NCBI GenBank assembly: GCA_013360395.1
Contig: JABWBQ010000031.1
Span: 1-35,277, forward strand
Length of the DNA stretch: 35,277 nucleotides
Source of the DNA: Flavobacteriales bacterium
GTDB taxonomy: Bacteria > Bacteroidota > Bacteroidia > Flavobacteriales_F > PHOS-HE28
Direction of reading: 5' to 3'
Every line of letters begins with the position of its first letter. Position 1 is the first letter of the stretch. The notes under the pieces were generated by a model. The model was not told the origin of the DNA, did not search any database, and saw only the letters and a program-made list of their open reading frames with translations. Positions 16,865-24,998 of the stretch are shown in pieces. The translations under genes and the position numbers were made by a program.

Positions 16865-17386
16865 ATGAAGAAGTCGATCCTCCTCCCCCTGCTCGTGCTG
16901 ATCACCCTGCCCGCCGTCCATGCCCAGAAGCGCAAGCTCGTGGACCGGCGCGAACAGGCCGAAGGCTGGTATGTGCCCGTGCGCGGCGAAGTGCTCGCCG
17001 ATGGCAAGCCGGTGCGCGACTATCAGGTGGAGCTCTGGAAAGGCGATGAACGGGTGGGCCAGGTGGCCGTGGACAAGAAAGGCGGCTTCAACCTGGACCT
17101 CGACATCGACCAGAGCTTCCTGGTGCGTGTGACCAAGGAGGGCTTTGAGGACAAGCTGGTGTTGATCGAGACCGCCCTGCCGCCCGATCTGGTCACCTAC
17201 CCCGACTACATCTGCTACGTGAACCTCATCCCCCGCGGCAAGACGGCCGGGATCGATCCCTTCTACGCCGATTTCCCCAGCGCGATCGTCCGCTGGAACA
17301 GCGAAATGGGCGGCTTCTACCACAGCGAGCGCTACCTGGAGCACATCCAGACCAAGCTGGCGGGCCACGCGCAGGCGTCGTTCTGA
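16865..17386 (+). CDS. Secreted protein with carboxypeptidase-regulatory-like fold
   Basis: The 173-aa product begins with a clear signal peptide (MKKSILLPLLVLITLPAVHA) and is exported. Residues about 38-100 read like a CarboxypepD_reg/transthyretin-like domain (VRGEVLADGKPVRDYQVELW, then KGGFNLDLDIDQSFLVRVTKEGF). This all-beta fold is common in Bacteroidota surface and periplasmic proteins. The C-terminal part is family-specific. It lies 95 nt after the hybrid kinase and ends in a strong terminator. A link to the signalling locus is only positional. Confidence 0.65.
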   Translation: MKKSILLPLLVLITLPAVHAQKRKLVDRREQAEGWYVPVRGEVLADGKPVRDYQVELWKGDERVGQVAVDKKGGFNLDLDIDQSFLVRVTKEGFEDKLVLIETALPPDLVTYPDYICYVNLIPRGKTAGIDPFYADFPSAIVRWNSEMGGFYHSERYLEHIQTKLAGHAQASF

Positions 17387-17439
17387 ACCAAGCTCTCCAT
17401 CACACCGGGGCCGGCCGCGACCGCCCGGCGTGAACGCAC

Positions 17440-17464
17440 AAGGCGGGCCGTGGGCCCGCCTTTT
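17440..17464 (+). terminator. Rho-independent terminator between convergent genes
   Basis: The 8-bp perfect GC stem GGCGGGCC/GGCCCGCC (17442-17449 and 17453-17460) with loop GTG is extended by two A-T pairs and followed by TTTT. It ends the 16865 gene and may also serve the convergent paaE. Confidence 0.85.
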
Positions 17465-17482
17465 CGCGTCCGGTGCGGTGGT

Positions 17483-18565
17483 TCAGTGCTGGTCGTAGTC
17501 GATCAGCACCCTTGCGCTGCGCGGATGGGACTGACAGGTGAGCACGTAGCCCTGCGCCACCTCTTCATCGGTGAGCGCGTAGTTCATGTCCATCTCCACC
17601 CGGCCCTCCACCACCCGCGCCTTGCAGGTGCAGCACACGGCTCCCTTGCAGGCGTAAGGCACGTCCAGCCCCGCCTCGATGGCCGCGTCCAGCACGGGGT
17701 CGCCCTTGGCCGACAAGCGCAGCACATGCTCCCTGCCGTCGAGCCGCACCACCACCTCCGCCTCGCCGGTGAGATCCCCGCCACCGGGGCTCGGAGCCTC
17801 CCGCTTGGCCTCGCTGGTCACCGGACTGGTGAACAGCTCGATGTGAATGCGTTCCTTGCCGACGCCGAGCTTCCCCAGCGCCTCGCTGACGTTCACCATC
17901 ATGGGCTCGGGGCCGCAGATGAAGTACTCGGTGTCGGCATCGTCGCGCACGAACCGCGCGGCCAGGGCCGAGGCCTTCTCCACGGTGATCAACCCGTTGA
18001 AGAGCATGTCCTCATCCTTGCCGAAGGTGAGGATGTGGTGCACGGCGAGACGCCCGCCGTGCCTGGCCTGCAGTTCCTCCAGCTTGTTGCGGAAGATGAT
18101 CCGGTCCGCATCGGTGTTGCCGTAGAACAGGGTGAGGCGGCTGTCGGGCTCGGCCCGCAGCACCGTCTTGATGATGCTCAGGATCGGCGTGATGCCGCTG
18201 CCGCCGGCGAAGCACACGTAGTGCTTGCGGTGCGCGGCGTTCATCCGCGTGTGGAAGTTGCCCATCGGGGTCATCACCTCCAGGGTCATGCCCGGCCGCA
18301 GCTTCTCCACCAGCATGGTGCTGACACGCCCGCCCTCCACACGTTTCACGGCGATGCGCAGCTCCCCGGGGTCCAGCGGGCTGCTGCAGATGCTGTAGCT
18401 CCGGCGCAGCTCCTGCCCGTCCACGAACACCTTCAGCGTGACATACTGACCTTGGATGAAGGTGAAGTCGGTCCGCAGTTCGGCGGGGATCACGAAGCCG
18501 ACGACGATGCTGTCCACCGTTTCGCGATGCACGCTCGCAACGGTAAGGGTGTGGAAACGGGCCAT
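17483..18565 (-). CDS. paaE: Phenylacetyl-CoA epoxidase reductase subunit PaaE
   Basis: This 360-aa reductase has a FAD-binding domain with RRSYSICS, an NAD(P)-binding domain with AGGSGITP and CGPEPMM, and a C-terminal plant-type [2Fe-2S] ferredoxin domain. The iron-sulfur ligands are C306, C311, C314 and C344 (CKGAVCCTC and then LTC). It passes electrons from NADPH to the di-iron PaaA subunit of the phenylacetyl-CoA 1,2-epoxidase. Here it is divergent from paaABC instead of being the last gene of the operon. ATG 18565 fits the family start; a longer frame upstream has no domain content. Confidence 0.9.
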   Translation of the reverse strand: MARFHTLTVASVHRETVDSIVVGFVIPAELRTDFTFIQGQYVTLKVFVDGQELRRSYSICSSPLDPGELRIAVKRVEGGRVSTMLVEKLRPGMTLEVMTPMGNFHTRMNAAHRKHYVCFAGGSGITPILSIIKTVLRAEPDSRLTLFYGNTDADRIIFRNKLEELQARHGGRLAVHHILTFGKDEDMLFNGLITVEKASALAARFVRDDADTEYFICGPEPMMVNVSEALGKLGVGKERIHIELFTSPVTSEAKREAPSPGGGDLTGEAEVVVRLDGREHVLRLSAKGDPVLDAAIEAGLDVPYACKGAVCCTCKARVVEGRVEMDMNYALTDEEVAQGYVLTCQSHPRSARVLIDYDQH

Positions 18566-18622
18566 ACGGGCGATGCTCAAACGGTGATGGCCGATGCCGG
18601 ATCGGGACCGTGCCAAGGGCGG

Positions 18623-18630
18623 CAAAAATA
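18623..18630 (-). promoter_or_regulatory. -7 box TATTTTTG upstream of paaE
   Basis: Perfect TAnnTTTG match on the minus strand, about 57 nt before the paaE ATG, in the divergent paaE/paaA intergenic region. A -33 TTG is not evident. Confidence 0.5.
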
Positions 18631-18747
18631 GCCGCCTCCGGCGACCAGGCCATGCCCGCGGCCGACGACCATACCGTACGACGGCACCCGGTGCCTGTCG
18701 CGGCCCGGCCGGTTGACCGATGTCATGCACGGAGGCGGCCGCCTGCC

Positions 18748-18755
18748 TACTTTAG
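18748..18755 (+). promoter_or_regulatory. -7-like box TACTTTAG upstream of paaA
   Basis: One mismatch to TAnnTTTG, 23 nt before the paaA ATG. Faces the paaE promoter, so both could share a regulator; I see no obvious operator repeat. Confidence 0.4.
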
Positions 18756-18778
18756 CCAACCGATATCCCGGATGCAAG

Positions 18779-19720
18779 ATGGAAGTGACCGACCTCGAGG
18801 CGCGTTTCCAAGCCAAGGTGGACGCCGAACAGAAGATCGAGCCCAAGGACTGGATGCCCGAGAAGTACCGCAAGACGCTCATCCGCCAGATCAGCCAGCA
18901 CGCGCACAGCGAAGTGGTGGGCATGCTGCCCGAGGGCAACTGGATCACGCGTGCCCCGAACCTGCGCCGCAAGGCCATCCTGCTGGCCAAGGTGCAGGAC
19001 GAGGCGGGCCATGGGCTCTATCTCTACAGTGCCTGTGAAACGCTGGGCGTGTCGCGTGAGCAGACCATCGACGACCTGCTGTGCGGCAAGGCCAAGTACA
19101 GCAGCATCTTCAACTACCCCACCCTCACCTGGGCCGACATCGGCGCCATCGGCTGGTTGGTGGACGGCGCGGCGATCATGAACCAGGTGATGCTCTGCCG
19201 CACCAGCTACGGCCCGTACGCCCGCGCCATGGTGCGCATCTGCAAGGAGGAAAGCTTCCACCAGCGGCAGGGCTACGAGATCATGGCCGTGCTCGCCCGC
19301 GGTACGGCGGAGCAGCGTGAAATGGCGCAGGACGCGCTGAACCGCTGGTGGTGGCCCAGCCTGATGATGTTCGGCCCCACTGACGCCAACAGCCCGCACA
19401 GCGCCGAGAGCATGAAGTGGAAGATCAAGCGCCAGAGCAACGACGAACTGCGCCAGACCTTCATCGACCGCACTGTGCAGCAGGCCGAAGTGATCGGTCT
19501 TTCCATCCCCGACCCAGCCCTGAAATGGAACGAGGCCACGCAGCACTACGACTGGGGTGCGATCGACTGGACCGAGTTCAACGATGTTGTGGCCGGCAAC
19601 GGTCCCTGCAACAAGGAGCGCCTCGCAGCGCGCAACAAGGCCCACGACGAGGGTGCCTGGGTGCGTGAAGCAGCATTGGCCTACGCGAACAAGAAGGCGA
19701 AGAAGAAACAAGCAGCATGA
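18779..19720 (+). CDS. paaA: Phenylacetyl-CoA epoxidase catalytic subunit PaaA
   Basis: The 313-aa protein has two ExxH di-iron motifs: [10 protein letters not shown] in the first half and [11 protein letters not shown] in the second, with the usual PaaA spacing. PaaA inserts one oxygen atom into phenylacetyl-CoA, giving the ring 1,2-epoxide, as part of PaaABCE. The start at 18779 ([10 protein letters not shown]) matches the normal PaaA length; the frame extends to 18713 only through a TTG. It is followed by a strong intergenic hairpin and then paaB. Confidence 0.95.
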   Translation: MEVTDLEARFQAKVDAEQKIEPKDWMPEKYRKTLIRQISQHAHSEVVGMLPEGNWITRAPNLRRKAILLAKVQDEAGHGLYLYSACETLGVSREQTIDDLLCGKAKYSSIFNYPTLTWADIGAIGWLVDGAAIMNQVMLCRTSYGPYARAMVRICKEESFHQRQGYEIMAVLARGTAEQREMAQDALNRWWWPSLMMFGPTDANSPHSAESMKWKIKRQSNDELRQTFIDRTVQQAEVIGLSIPDPALKWNEATQHYDWGAIDWTEFNDVVAGNGPCNKERLAARNKAHDEGAWVREAALAYANKKAKKKQAA

Positions 19721-19724
19721 AACC

Positions 19725-19776
19725 GAGTGGCGAGTAGCGAGTCTGCTTCCGCAGTGCTACTCGCTACTCGTCACTC
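19725..19776. repeat. 18-bp hairpin of GAGT-type units between paaA and paaB
   Basis: The left arm 19725-19742 (GAGTGGCGAGTAGCGAGT) pairs along its whole length with the right arm 19759-19776: 17 Watson-Crick pairs and one G-U. The loop itself contains CTGC/GCAG. A further partial copy of the unit follows (19781-19798). It sits just after the paaA stop inside an operon, where it could set the paaA to paaBC ratio. It is related in style to the hairpin at 2515-2573. Confidence 0.65.
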
Positions 19777-19806
19777 ACAACTCGCCACTCTCCACTCACC
19801 GGACCC

Positions 19807-20100
19807 ATGAGCGATAATAAGAACAACTGGCCTCTGTGGGAGGTCTTCATCCAGAGCAAGCGCGGCCTGGACCACAAACACGTGGGCAGCCTCCACGCGG
19901 CCGATGCGCAAATGGCCATTGAGAACGCGCGGGATGTGTACACCCGGCGTCAGGAAGGCCAGAGCATCTGGGTGGTGCCCGCCGCCGCCATCAGCGCCAG
20001 CCAGCCGGAGGATGCCGCCATGCTCTTCGACCCGGCGGACGACAAGACCTACCGCCACCCCACCTTCTACACCATGCCCGAGGGGGCGAAGTACATCTGA
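19807..20100 (+). CDS. paaB: Phenylacetyl-CoA epoxidase subunit PaaB
   Basis: This 97-aa protein has the usual size and signature of PaaB: WPLWEVFIQSKRGLDHKHVGSL near the N-terminus (shown only in part here as WEVFIQ and HKHVGSLHA), NARDVYTRR in the middle and the terminal PEGAKYI. PaaB is a small subunit that links the two catalytic PaaAC heterodimers of the epoxidase. It is separated from paaC by only 3 nt, so they are co-translated. Confidence 0.93.
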   Translation: MSDNKNNWPLWEVFIQSKRGLDHKHVGSLHAADAQMAIENARDVYTRRQEGQSIWVVPAAAISASQPEDAAMLFDPADDKTYRHPTFYTMPEGAKYI

Positions 20101-20103
20101 TCG

Positions 20104-20874
20104 ATGGCCGGAACCATGAGCCAGCAGGAAGCCCTGTTCACCTACACGCTTCGCCTTGCGGACGATCTGCTGATCCTGAGCCACCGCCTGAGCGAGTGGT
20201 GCGGGCACGGTCCCATCCTCGAGGAGGACATCGCGCTCACCAACCGGGCGCTGGACCACATCGGCGAGGCGCGCAACCTGCTCACCTACGCCGGTCAGGT
20301 GGAGGGGAAGGGTCGCGACGAGGATGCCCTGGCCTACCTGCGCAATGAACGGCAGTTCGTGAACACCAAATTGGTGGAGCAGCCCAACGGCGACTACGCC
20401 CACACCATCGTGCGCAGCTTCCTCTTCGATGCCTACCATCTGCCCTTGGCCGAGGCGCTCACCAGGAGCACCGACGCACAGCTGGCGGCCATCGCGGGCA
20501 AGGCCGTGAAAGAGGCGCAATACCACGTGAAGCACAGCAGCGATTGGATGATCCGCTTCGGGGACGGTACGGAAGAGAGCCACCGGCGCGCCCAGGAAGC
20601 CTTGGACAACCTGTGGACCTTCACCGGCGACCTGTTCGTACAGGACGAGGTGCACATGCAGCTCGTGAAAGCCGGCATCGCGCCGGACCTCACCGCCCTC
20701 AAGGCCGCCTTCGACAAGACCGTGGATGCCGTGCTGAAGGAGGCCACGTTGCAGCGCCCGGCCGATGGCTTCATGGCCACTGGTGGGCGCCAGGGCAGGC
20801 ACAGCGAGCACCTGGGCTACATCCTGGCCGACATGCAATACCTGCAGCGCGCCTACCCTGGGGCGCAGTGGTAG
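20104..20874 (+). CDS. paaC: Phenylacetyl-CoA epoxidase structural subunit PaaC
   Basis: The 256-aa protein is the ferritin-like partner of PaaA. Recognisable segments are DLLILSHRLSEWCGHGP, ALDHIGEARNLL, VKEAQYHVKHSSDWMIRFGDGTEES and the C-terminal GRQGRHSEHLGYILADMQYLQRA. It supports PaaA structurally and lacks a full di-iron site of its own. ATG 20104 follows paaB by 3 nt; ATG 20116 is an alternative. In related bacteria paaD follows directly; here about 5.4 kb of foreign DNA intervenes. Confidence 0.93.
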   Translation: MAGTMSQQEALFTYTLRLADDLLILSHRLSEWCGHGPILEEDIALTNRALDHIGEARNLLTYAGQVEGKGRDEDALAYLRNERQFVNTKLVEQPNGDYAHTIVRSFLFDAYHLPLAEALTRSTDAQLAAIAGKAVKEAQYHVKHSSDWMIRFGDGTEESHRRAQEALDNLWTFTGDLFVQDEVHMQLVKAGIAPDLTALKAAFDKTVDAVLKEATLQRPADGFMATGGRQGRHSEHLGYILADMQYLQRAYPGAQW

Positions 20875-20986
20875 CGAATACTCTCTTGCGCCCACCCTCC
20901 CTGCGTGGACGCGTACCTCAGTTCGGCGAGCAGGCGGGCCGGTAAGGAGACGGAGATGGCCGCCGACCCTAACTTGCAACGGCCAC

Positions 20987-22180
20987 ATGGACGGAAAAAC
21001 AGGCAATGCGAAGAGCGGAGTGCGGTTGGGGCACGTGTCCCACAACGGCCAACCCTGCATCGGCCTGCATTTCCCGTACGACAAGGTTCTGATTGCCGCC
21101 GCCAAGGATGCCGGGGCGCGCTGGAGCGCCAGCCTGCGCTGCTGGTACACGCCCAACTCGCCCGAGCGCCTGCGCGCCATTTTCGCCGCATTCAAAGGAA
21201 TAGCGTGGGTGGACAGCAGCCCGCTCTTCACGCCCAAGAAAATGCCCCTGTCGTCCGGCGGACCGCCGCCTGTACAGCCCGGCAACGCGCACGCCGCATC
21301 CAAGCCAACCGCGCAACCGCCTCCGCCGCTGGGCGCAACGCAACAAGCCGCCTTGGACGCCATGCGCCGCAAGCTGGAGATCGGCCGTTACAGTCCGCGC
21401 AGCATCCCGGTGTACCTCGGTGCCACCAAGCAGCTCTTTCGGCACTTCCCGAACAAGCATCCGAACGACATCCGCACGGAGGACATCGAGACCTTCCAAC
21501 ACCACCTCGCCTCGGTGCGCAAGGTGAGCAACAGCACCCTGAACCAGGCGGTGAACGCCATCCGGTACTACTACATGAACGTGCTGGGCGATGAGCGGCG
21601 GGTCACCTTCATCGAGCGGCCAAGGAAGGAGACCAAGCTTCCGCTGGTACTGAGCAAGAGCGAAGTGGCCGCTGTATTGAAGGCACCGACCAACCTGAAG
21701 CATCGATCCTTGCTCGCGCTCGCATATTCAGGCGGGCTGCGCGTCAGCGAGCTTGTTGCCTTGAGGCCGGAGGACCTGCTCTTTGACCGGGGGCTGATCA
21801 GGATCCGTGGAGCCAAGGGCAACAAGGATCGAACGACCCTGCTCGGGCGCAGCACCGCCGAACTCCTGAAACGCTATGTGGAGCACACCCAGACCCGGGA
21901 ACTCCTCTTCGAAGGGCAAGGAGGCGGGCCCTACAGCGCCCGAAGCGCTCAGAAGGTCCTTCAGACCGCTTTGGAGAAGGCCGGGGTCCGAAAGCCAGCC
22001 ACCATGCACACCTTGCGCCACAGCTTCGCTACCCACTTGTTGGAACAAGGTACTGACCTGCGCTATATTCAAACCCTGCTGGGGCACTCGAGCAGCAAGA
22101 CCACGGAGATCTACACCCATGTCAGCACACGCTACCTGCAGGGCATTGTGAACCCAATTGATAACTTGGACGCGCCTTGA
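20987..22180 (+). CDS. Tyrosine recombinase with extra N-terminal domain
   Basis: The 397-aa protein has the full tyrosine-recombinase set: R252 in SGGLRVSEL, K277 in GAKGNKDR, H341-x-x-R344 in HTLRHSFATHLL, H367 in LGHSSSKTTE and nucleophile Y376. A SAM-like core-binding domain precedes it (about 118-215). The first 80 residues are unusual: a compact segment with FPYDKVLIAAAKDAGARW and LRCWYTPNSPERL, then a Pro-rich linker. Between R252 and the HxxR box I see no insertion like the integron-integrase patch, so it is Xer-like and not a standard IntI. It lies at the left end of the island and probably moves it or its cassettes. ATG 20987 follows TAACTTGC, a weak -7 box. Confidence 0.88.
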   Translation: MDGKTGNAKSGVRLGHVSHNGQPCIGLHFPYDKVLIAAAKDAGARWSASLRCWYTPNSPERLRAIFAAFKGIAWVDSSPLFTPKKMPLSSGGPPPVQPGNAHAASKPTAQPPPPLGATQQAALDAMRRKLEIGRYSPRSIPVYLGATKQLFRHFPNKHPNDIRTEDIETFQHHLASVRKVSNSTLNQAVNAIRYYYMNVLGDERRVTFIERPRKETKLPLVLSKSEVAAVLKAPTNLKHRSLLALAYSGGLRVSELVALRPEDLLFDRGLIRIRGAKGNKDRTTLLGRSTAELLKRYVEHTQTRELLFEGQGGGPYSARSAQKVLQTALEKAGVRKPATMHTLRHSFATHLLEQGTDLRYIQTLLGHSSSKTTEIYTHVSTRYLQGIVNPIDNLDAP

Positions 22181-22224
22181 CAAGATCTCCGTCAAAACGT
22201 TCGCAAAACCTCCCCCAATTGTCC

Positions 22225-22305
22225 GTTAGCCCGAAGATCCACCCAGCCGCTACTTCTGGCGATATGCGAAGATCTTCGTATACCCAACGTTATGGGTCAG
22301 CGGCG
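22225..22305 (+). other. Recombinase-proximal junction region (attI-like candidate)
   Basis: About 45-125 nt past the recombinase stop. Contains GTTAGC at 22225-22230, an inverted pair CGAAGATC/GATCTTCG (22232-22239 and 22271-22278), and the junction ACCCAAC (22282-22288) directly joined to GTTATGGG. ACCCAAC fits RYYYAAC exactly. It is placed where an integron would have its attachment site. It is part of the 308-nt gene-free stretch 22181-22488. Confidence 0.4.
22289..22305 (+). repeat. Inverted repeat copy 1L (GTTATGGGTCAGCGGCG)
   Basis: Seventeen nt that recur on the minus strand at 25177-25193 with one difference (A to G). Together with the block at 22345-22362 it brackets the BRO and restriction-modification genes. 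Confidence 0.7.
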
Positions 22306-22344
22306 AATACGCCCAACACAAAGCCCTCGCACTGAAAAATACAA

Positions 22345-22362
22345 CAGAACCCGGCCCGGCTG
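22345..22362 (+). repeat. Inverted repeat copy 2L (CAGAACCCGGCCCGGCTG)
   Basis: Eighteen nt found exactly as reverse complement at 25093-25110. The order relative to block 1 is the same on both sides when read toward the segment interior, with different spacing (39 versus 66 nt between blocks). Confidence 0.75.
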
Positions 22363-22375
22363 AGAACCCAGAAAA

Positions 22376-22469
22376 GGGCGGCAGCCAATGCCGCCCAAGA
22401 ACTTCGGAGGACTGAAAAAGTGAACCGGCTCCGCCGGAAAGGACTTAAAGAGGCGGCTGAAGGCCGCTT
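22376..22469 (+). promoter_or_regulatory. Three consecutive small hairpins in the BRO-gene leader
   Basis: Stems at 22376-22396 (8 bp, loop GCCAA), 22425-22437 (5 bp, loop TCC) and 22451-22469 (7 bp with one G-U, loop TGAAG) sit in a row just before the A-rich start region of the BRO gene. They could control its translation or stability; this is inferred from structure alone. Confidence 0.4.
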
Positions 22470-22488
22470 GAAAAAAGAAGAACAGAAA

Positions 22489-23265
22489 ATGCAGCTACAA
22501 GTATTCAAGTACCAAGAGGACGCCGACCACTTCTCGGAGGTTCGGACGGTAGAGATAGAAGGAGATGTGTGGTTTGTGGCAAAAGATGTCGCCACCCTGC
22601 TCGGATACTCAAACCCCGCCAAGGCAATAGCAGACCACTGCCGAGAGAAGGGGGTAACGAAACGTTACCCCCTTGTAACTTCCGGTGGTACTCAGGAGGT
22701 TACGCTGATCAACGAGGCCAATATGTACCGCCTAATTTCCAGATCAAAGCTCCCTTCGGCGGAGCGGTTCGAGGCGTGGCTATTCGAGGAGGTTGTCCCG
22801 TCCATAAGGAAGAAGGGGTACTACGGGCAAATCGACCGCACCGCGCTACCGAACTTCATAACCCGGTACAAGGACAATTATCACAAGCTCGACAAGAACT
22901 ACTTCTCGGTCATAAGCGAAATGTTCGCAAGGATGTACTTGGAGCTTGAGAAGGTTGGGTACGCAATCCCTGACAAAGGAGCGCACGGAAAGTCTATGAT
23001 GCCAGACATTAGCGTTGGGCGAGGGTTCGCTAAGTTCCTTCGTGAAAATGAGTCCGAATACTTTAACACCCACCGTACTTACACGCACAGCTTCCCCGAC
23101 GGTCGCGAGGTAGAGGCGAACATGTATCACATCGACGCACTACCAATTTTCATTCGCTACCTACATGAGCGATGGATACCCGAGAGCGCTACAAACTACT
23201 TCAAGAAAACAGACCCGCTCGCGCTCGACTATCTTCCAAAGCTGATAGGGCCGTCAGGCTCCTGA
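22489..23265 (+). CDS. BRO-N domain protein (phage antirepressor-like)
   Basis: The 258-aa protein has an N-terminal BRO-N domain (about 1-115). It shows VWFVAKDVATLLGYSNPAKAI, then GGTQEVTLINEANMYRLISRS, then AERFEAWLFEEVVPSIRKKG, the standard Bro-N signature. The C-terminal half is not a recognised antirepressor module. Bro-N proteins bind DNA and in phages act as antirepressors; orphan copies are frequent in islands. Codon use and base composition are clearly more AT-rich than in the flanking chromosome. ATG 22489 follows an A-rich stretch; the frame is open to 22420 but that part overlaps the leader hairpins. Confidence 0.82.
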   Translation: MQLQVFKYQEDADHFSEVRTVEIEGDVWFVAKDVATLLGYSNPAKAIADHCREKGVTKRYPLVTSGGTQEVTLINEANMYRLISRSKLPSAERFEAWLFEEVVPSIRKKGYYGQIDRTALPNFITRYKDNYHKLDKNYFSVISEMFARMYLELEKVGYAIPDKGAHGKSMMPDISVGRGFAKFLRENESEYFNTHRTYTHSFPDGREVEANMYHIDALPIFIRYLHERWIPESATNYFKKTDPLALDYLPKLIGPSGS

Positions 23266-23317
23266 CGTATAGGCTTCAGAAGCCTGTCTAATCGTAGTTC
23301 TTACGCCAGCGTTGGCG
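23262..23317 (+). repeat. Cassette-junction candidate after the BRO gene
   Basis: CTGACGTA (23262-23269) pairs 7 of 8 with TACGCCAG (23302-23309), enclosing the perfect stem AGGCTTC/GAAGCCT (23271-23285). It ends in the near-palindrome CGCCAGCGTTGGCG (23304-23317), which contains a GTTRRR junction. The shape is attC-like but no upstream RYYYAAC box is visible, so this is weaker than the site at 25184. Confidence 0.35.
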
Positions 23318-23400
23318 GTTGCGCCACCACTTCCTGGACACGAGCCACCAAAGACCCTTGAGAAGGTCGAGGAGCATTCGGTGGCGTGGGTGCATATAGC

Positions 23401-24162
23401 TCATTCTGCCTCGATTGGCTCCCGCTCCTCGGCTGCGAACAACTCTTGTTGAGTGATGCTTGTTTCAATCCTCTTCTTCGCCGCCTCGAAGTAGTTCTGT
23501 TCAAGCTCAATCCCAACGAACTCACGGCCCATACCAAGTGCAGCAACACCCGTAGAACCGACCCCCATGAAAGGGTCGAACACTCGTTGTCCGGGCACTG
23601 TGGCAAGCTCAAGCAGACGCCGGAGCACCTTCAACGGCTTCTGTGTTGGGTGCATAGGATCCTTCAACCTTTCGCGGCCCATGCAGATCGGGGTCTCGAT
23701 GAAGTTGTGCATCTCGCTTTGCTTGCCGAAGTTCCAGGTGTGGCCCTTGTTCCAGCAACAGACGATAAGTTCACAGCTATTCAAGAATCCTGCCTTTCTG
23801 AGTTTCGGTGCTGGGTTGGTCTTGTGCCACACCATGAATTGAAAGGTGTCGAACACCGGATCGAACGCCTCGTGCCATTTGCCCAGCAGGTTATAGGAAG
23901 TGAACGCAAAGATGTTCCCGGTGGGTTTCAGGATGCGTTGGAACTCCGGTAGCCAGAACGCTGGGTCGAAGTCCAGTTGATCCCACTCGGCAAGGTCGTT
24001 GTTGAAGTCCTTCCGCCAGTCCATCTTGATGTTCCCGGTGGAGTACTTGCCCAAATTGTATGGGGGGTCCGTAAGGATCATATCAATGCTGGCATCCGGG
24101 ATGCTCTTTATCAGCTCGCGGCTATCCCCTTGCTGGAGATCGAAGTATGGTGTCTCGGTCAT
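23401..24162 (-). CDS. DNA methyltransferase, D12/N6-N4 beta-class type
   Basis: The 253-aa protein has catalytic motif IV as DPPYNLG (32-38) and the S-adenosylmethionine-binding motif I as FDPFMGVGSTG (195-205). That order (IV before I) defines the beta class, which includes M.HinfI and CcrM-like enzymes. The DPPY form fits adenine-N6, or less likely cytosine-N4, methylation. HPTQKPLKVLRRLLELA is the usual stretch before motif I. The gene overlaps the upstream endonuclease gene by 4 nt (ATGA), so the two form a tightly coupled type II restriction-modification pair. The target sequence cannot be predicted from sequence alone. Confidence 0.9.
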   Translation of the reverse strand: MTETPYFDLQQGDSRELIKSIPDASIDMILTDPPYNLGKYSTGNIKMDWRKDFNNDLAEWDQLDFDPAFWLPEFQRILKPTGNIFAFTSYNLLGKWHEAFDPVFDTFQFMVWHKTNPAPKLRKAGFLNSCELIVCCWNKGHTWNFGKQSEMHNFIETPICMGRERLKDPMHPTQKPLKVLRRLLELATVPGQRVFDPFMGVGSTGVAALGMGREFVGIELEQNYFEAAKKRIETSITQQELFAAEEREPIEAE

Positions 24163-24992
24163 TTCAGGTATGCGTTCTTGATGCGCCCGAGGGCGTCCTT
24201 GATTTTGTCAGCGTTCTTGCGGTACTCGTCAATGACAATCTCGTAACCGTTGGGGCGCTTGCACATGAAGTTCCAGAAGTCCGCTCCGATCAGGAGTTCA
24301 TCCTTGCCAAAGAACTGGAGTACTCGGGTTTGGTTCCAGTCCTTGCCCTCGCCGAATCGGTTGTATGCGGTGGCAAAATGCACCGTGATAACAGCGTCTT
24401 CGGGCAGGCCATTGGACAGGATTGCGTACTGTTCGAGGATGGCCTCTTTCTCTGATCGCGCTTTCTTGTTGTCAAGGTCGCCGCCGATCTTGAGTTCAAT
24501 CAGGTGATGGGTTCCGGTCTGCTTGTCGTGCAAGTAGTAGTCTGTGGCCTTCCTCTTGTTGATGATGTCGTTCTTGTCCGGCTTGGCTCGGAGCGGGAGA
24601 TAGTCTTCCACGGTTGGCTTCCTGACATTCCTCGTATAAGCCTCAAGAATGTCTGAGATGTGGTTAACCTGTTGCTTGGTGATGCCACCCTCGACCTTCT
24701 GAGTGATGTCATAGAAGAGCGTCCCGATGTTAATGGCCATACTTTCCAGCATGTTGCCAAGCGAGCTGTCAAGCGACCGAGCGAGTGCTGAGTAGTACTG
24801 TACTTCAGGGCCAAGCGCGGCGACGAACACGTTATGGATCTTCATGTTCAACACACCGCTCGAATCATTCACTTCCTTCAGGTGTCGATCACTGAAGCCT
24901 GTTGCATAGCTTTCGACATGGCTGCGCACAATGGCTCGTATGCTGTCCTCGGCGGACACGGTATCGTTCGTCATATCGGCAAAGAGGTTCAT
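24159..24992 (-). CDS. Type II restriction endonuclease, PD-(D/E)xK, TdeIII-like
   Basis: The 277-aa protein has a nuclease core with D151 and E166-L-K168 (TDYYLHDK, then HLIELKIGG), the PD-(D/E)xK arrangement. The C-terminal stretch ELLIGADFWNF resembles the end of TdeIII-family endonucleases; that family name is tentative. The coupling with a beta-class methyltransferase makes the restriction role likely. ATG 24992 is 6 nt after a -7 box TACCTTCG (24999-25006), which decides it over the longer frame to 25052. Endonuclease first, methyltransferase second in a coupled operon is unusual for safe establishment; an internal promoter for the methyltransferase would be expected. Confidence 0.75.
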   Translation of the reverse strand: MNLFADMTNDTVSAEDSIRAIVRSHVESYATGFSDRHLKEVNDSSGVLNMKIHNVFVAALGPEVQYYSALARSLDSSLGNMLESMAINIGTLFYDITQKVEGGITKQQVNHISDILEAYTRNVRKPTVEDYLPLRAKPDKNDIINKRKATDYYLHDKQTGTHHLIELKIGGDLDNKKARSEKEAILEQYAILSNGLPEDAVITVHFATAYNRFGEGKDWNQTRVLQFFGKDELLIGADFWNFMCKRPNGYEIVIDEYRKNADKIKDALGRIKNAYLK

Positions 24993-24998
24993 TCGTGC

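Noticed and set aside
20987-22180. Calling the recombinase a standard integron integrase (IntI)
   Set aside because: No insertion corresponding to the IntI patch is visible between R252 and the HxxR box. Integron-like is kept only for the site architecture.
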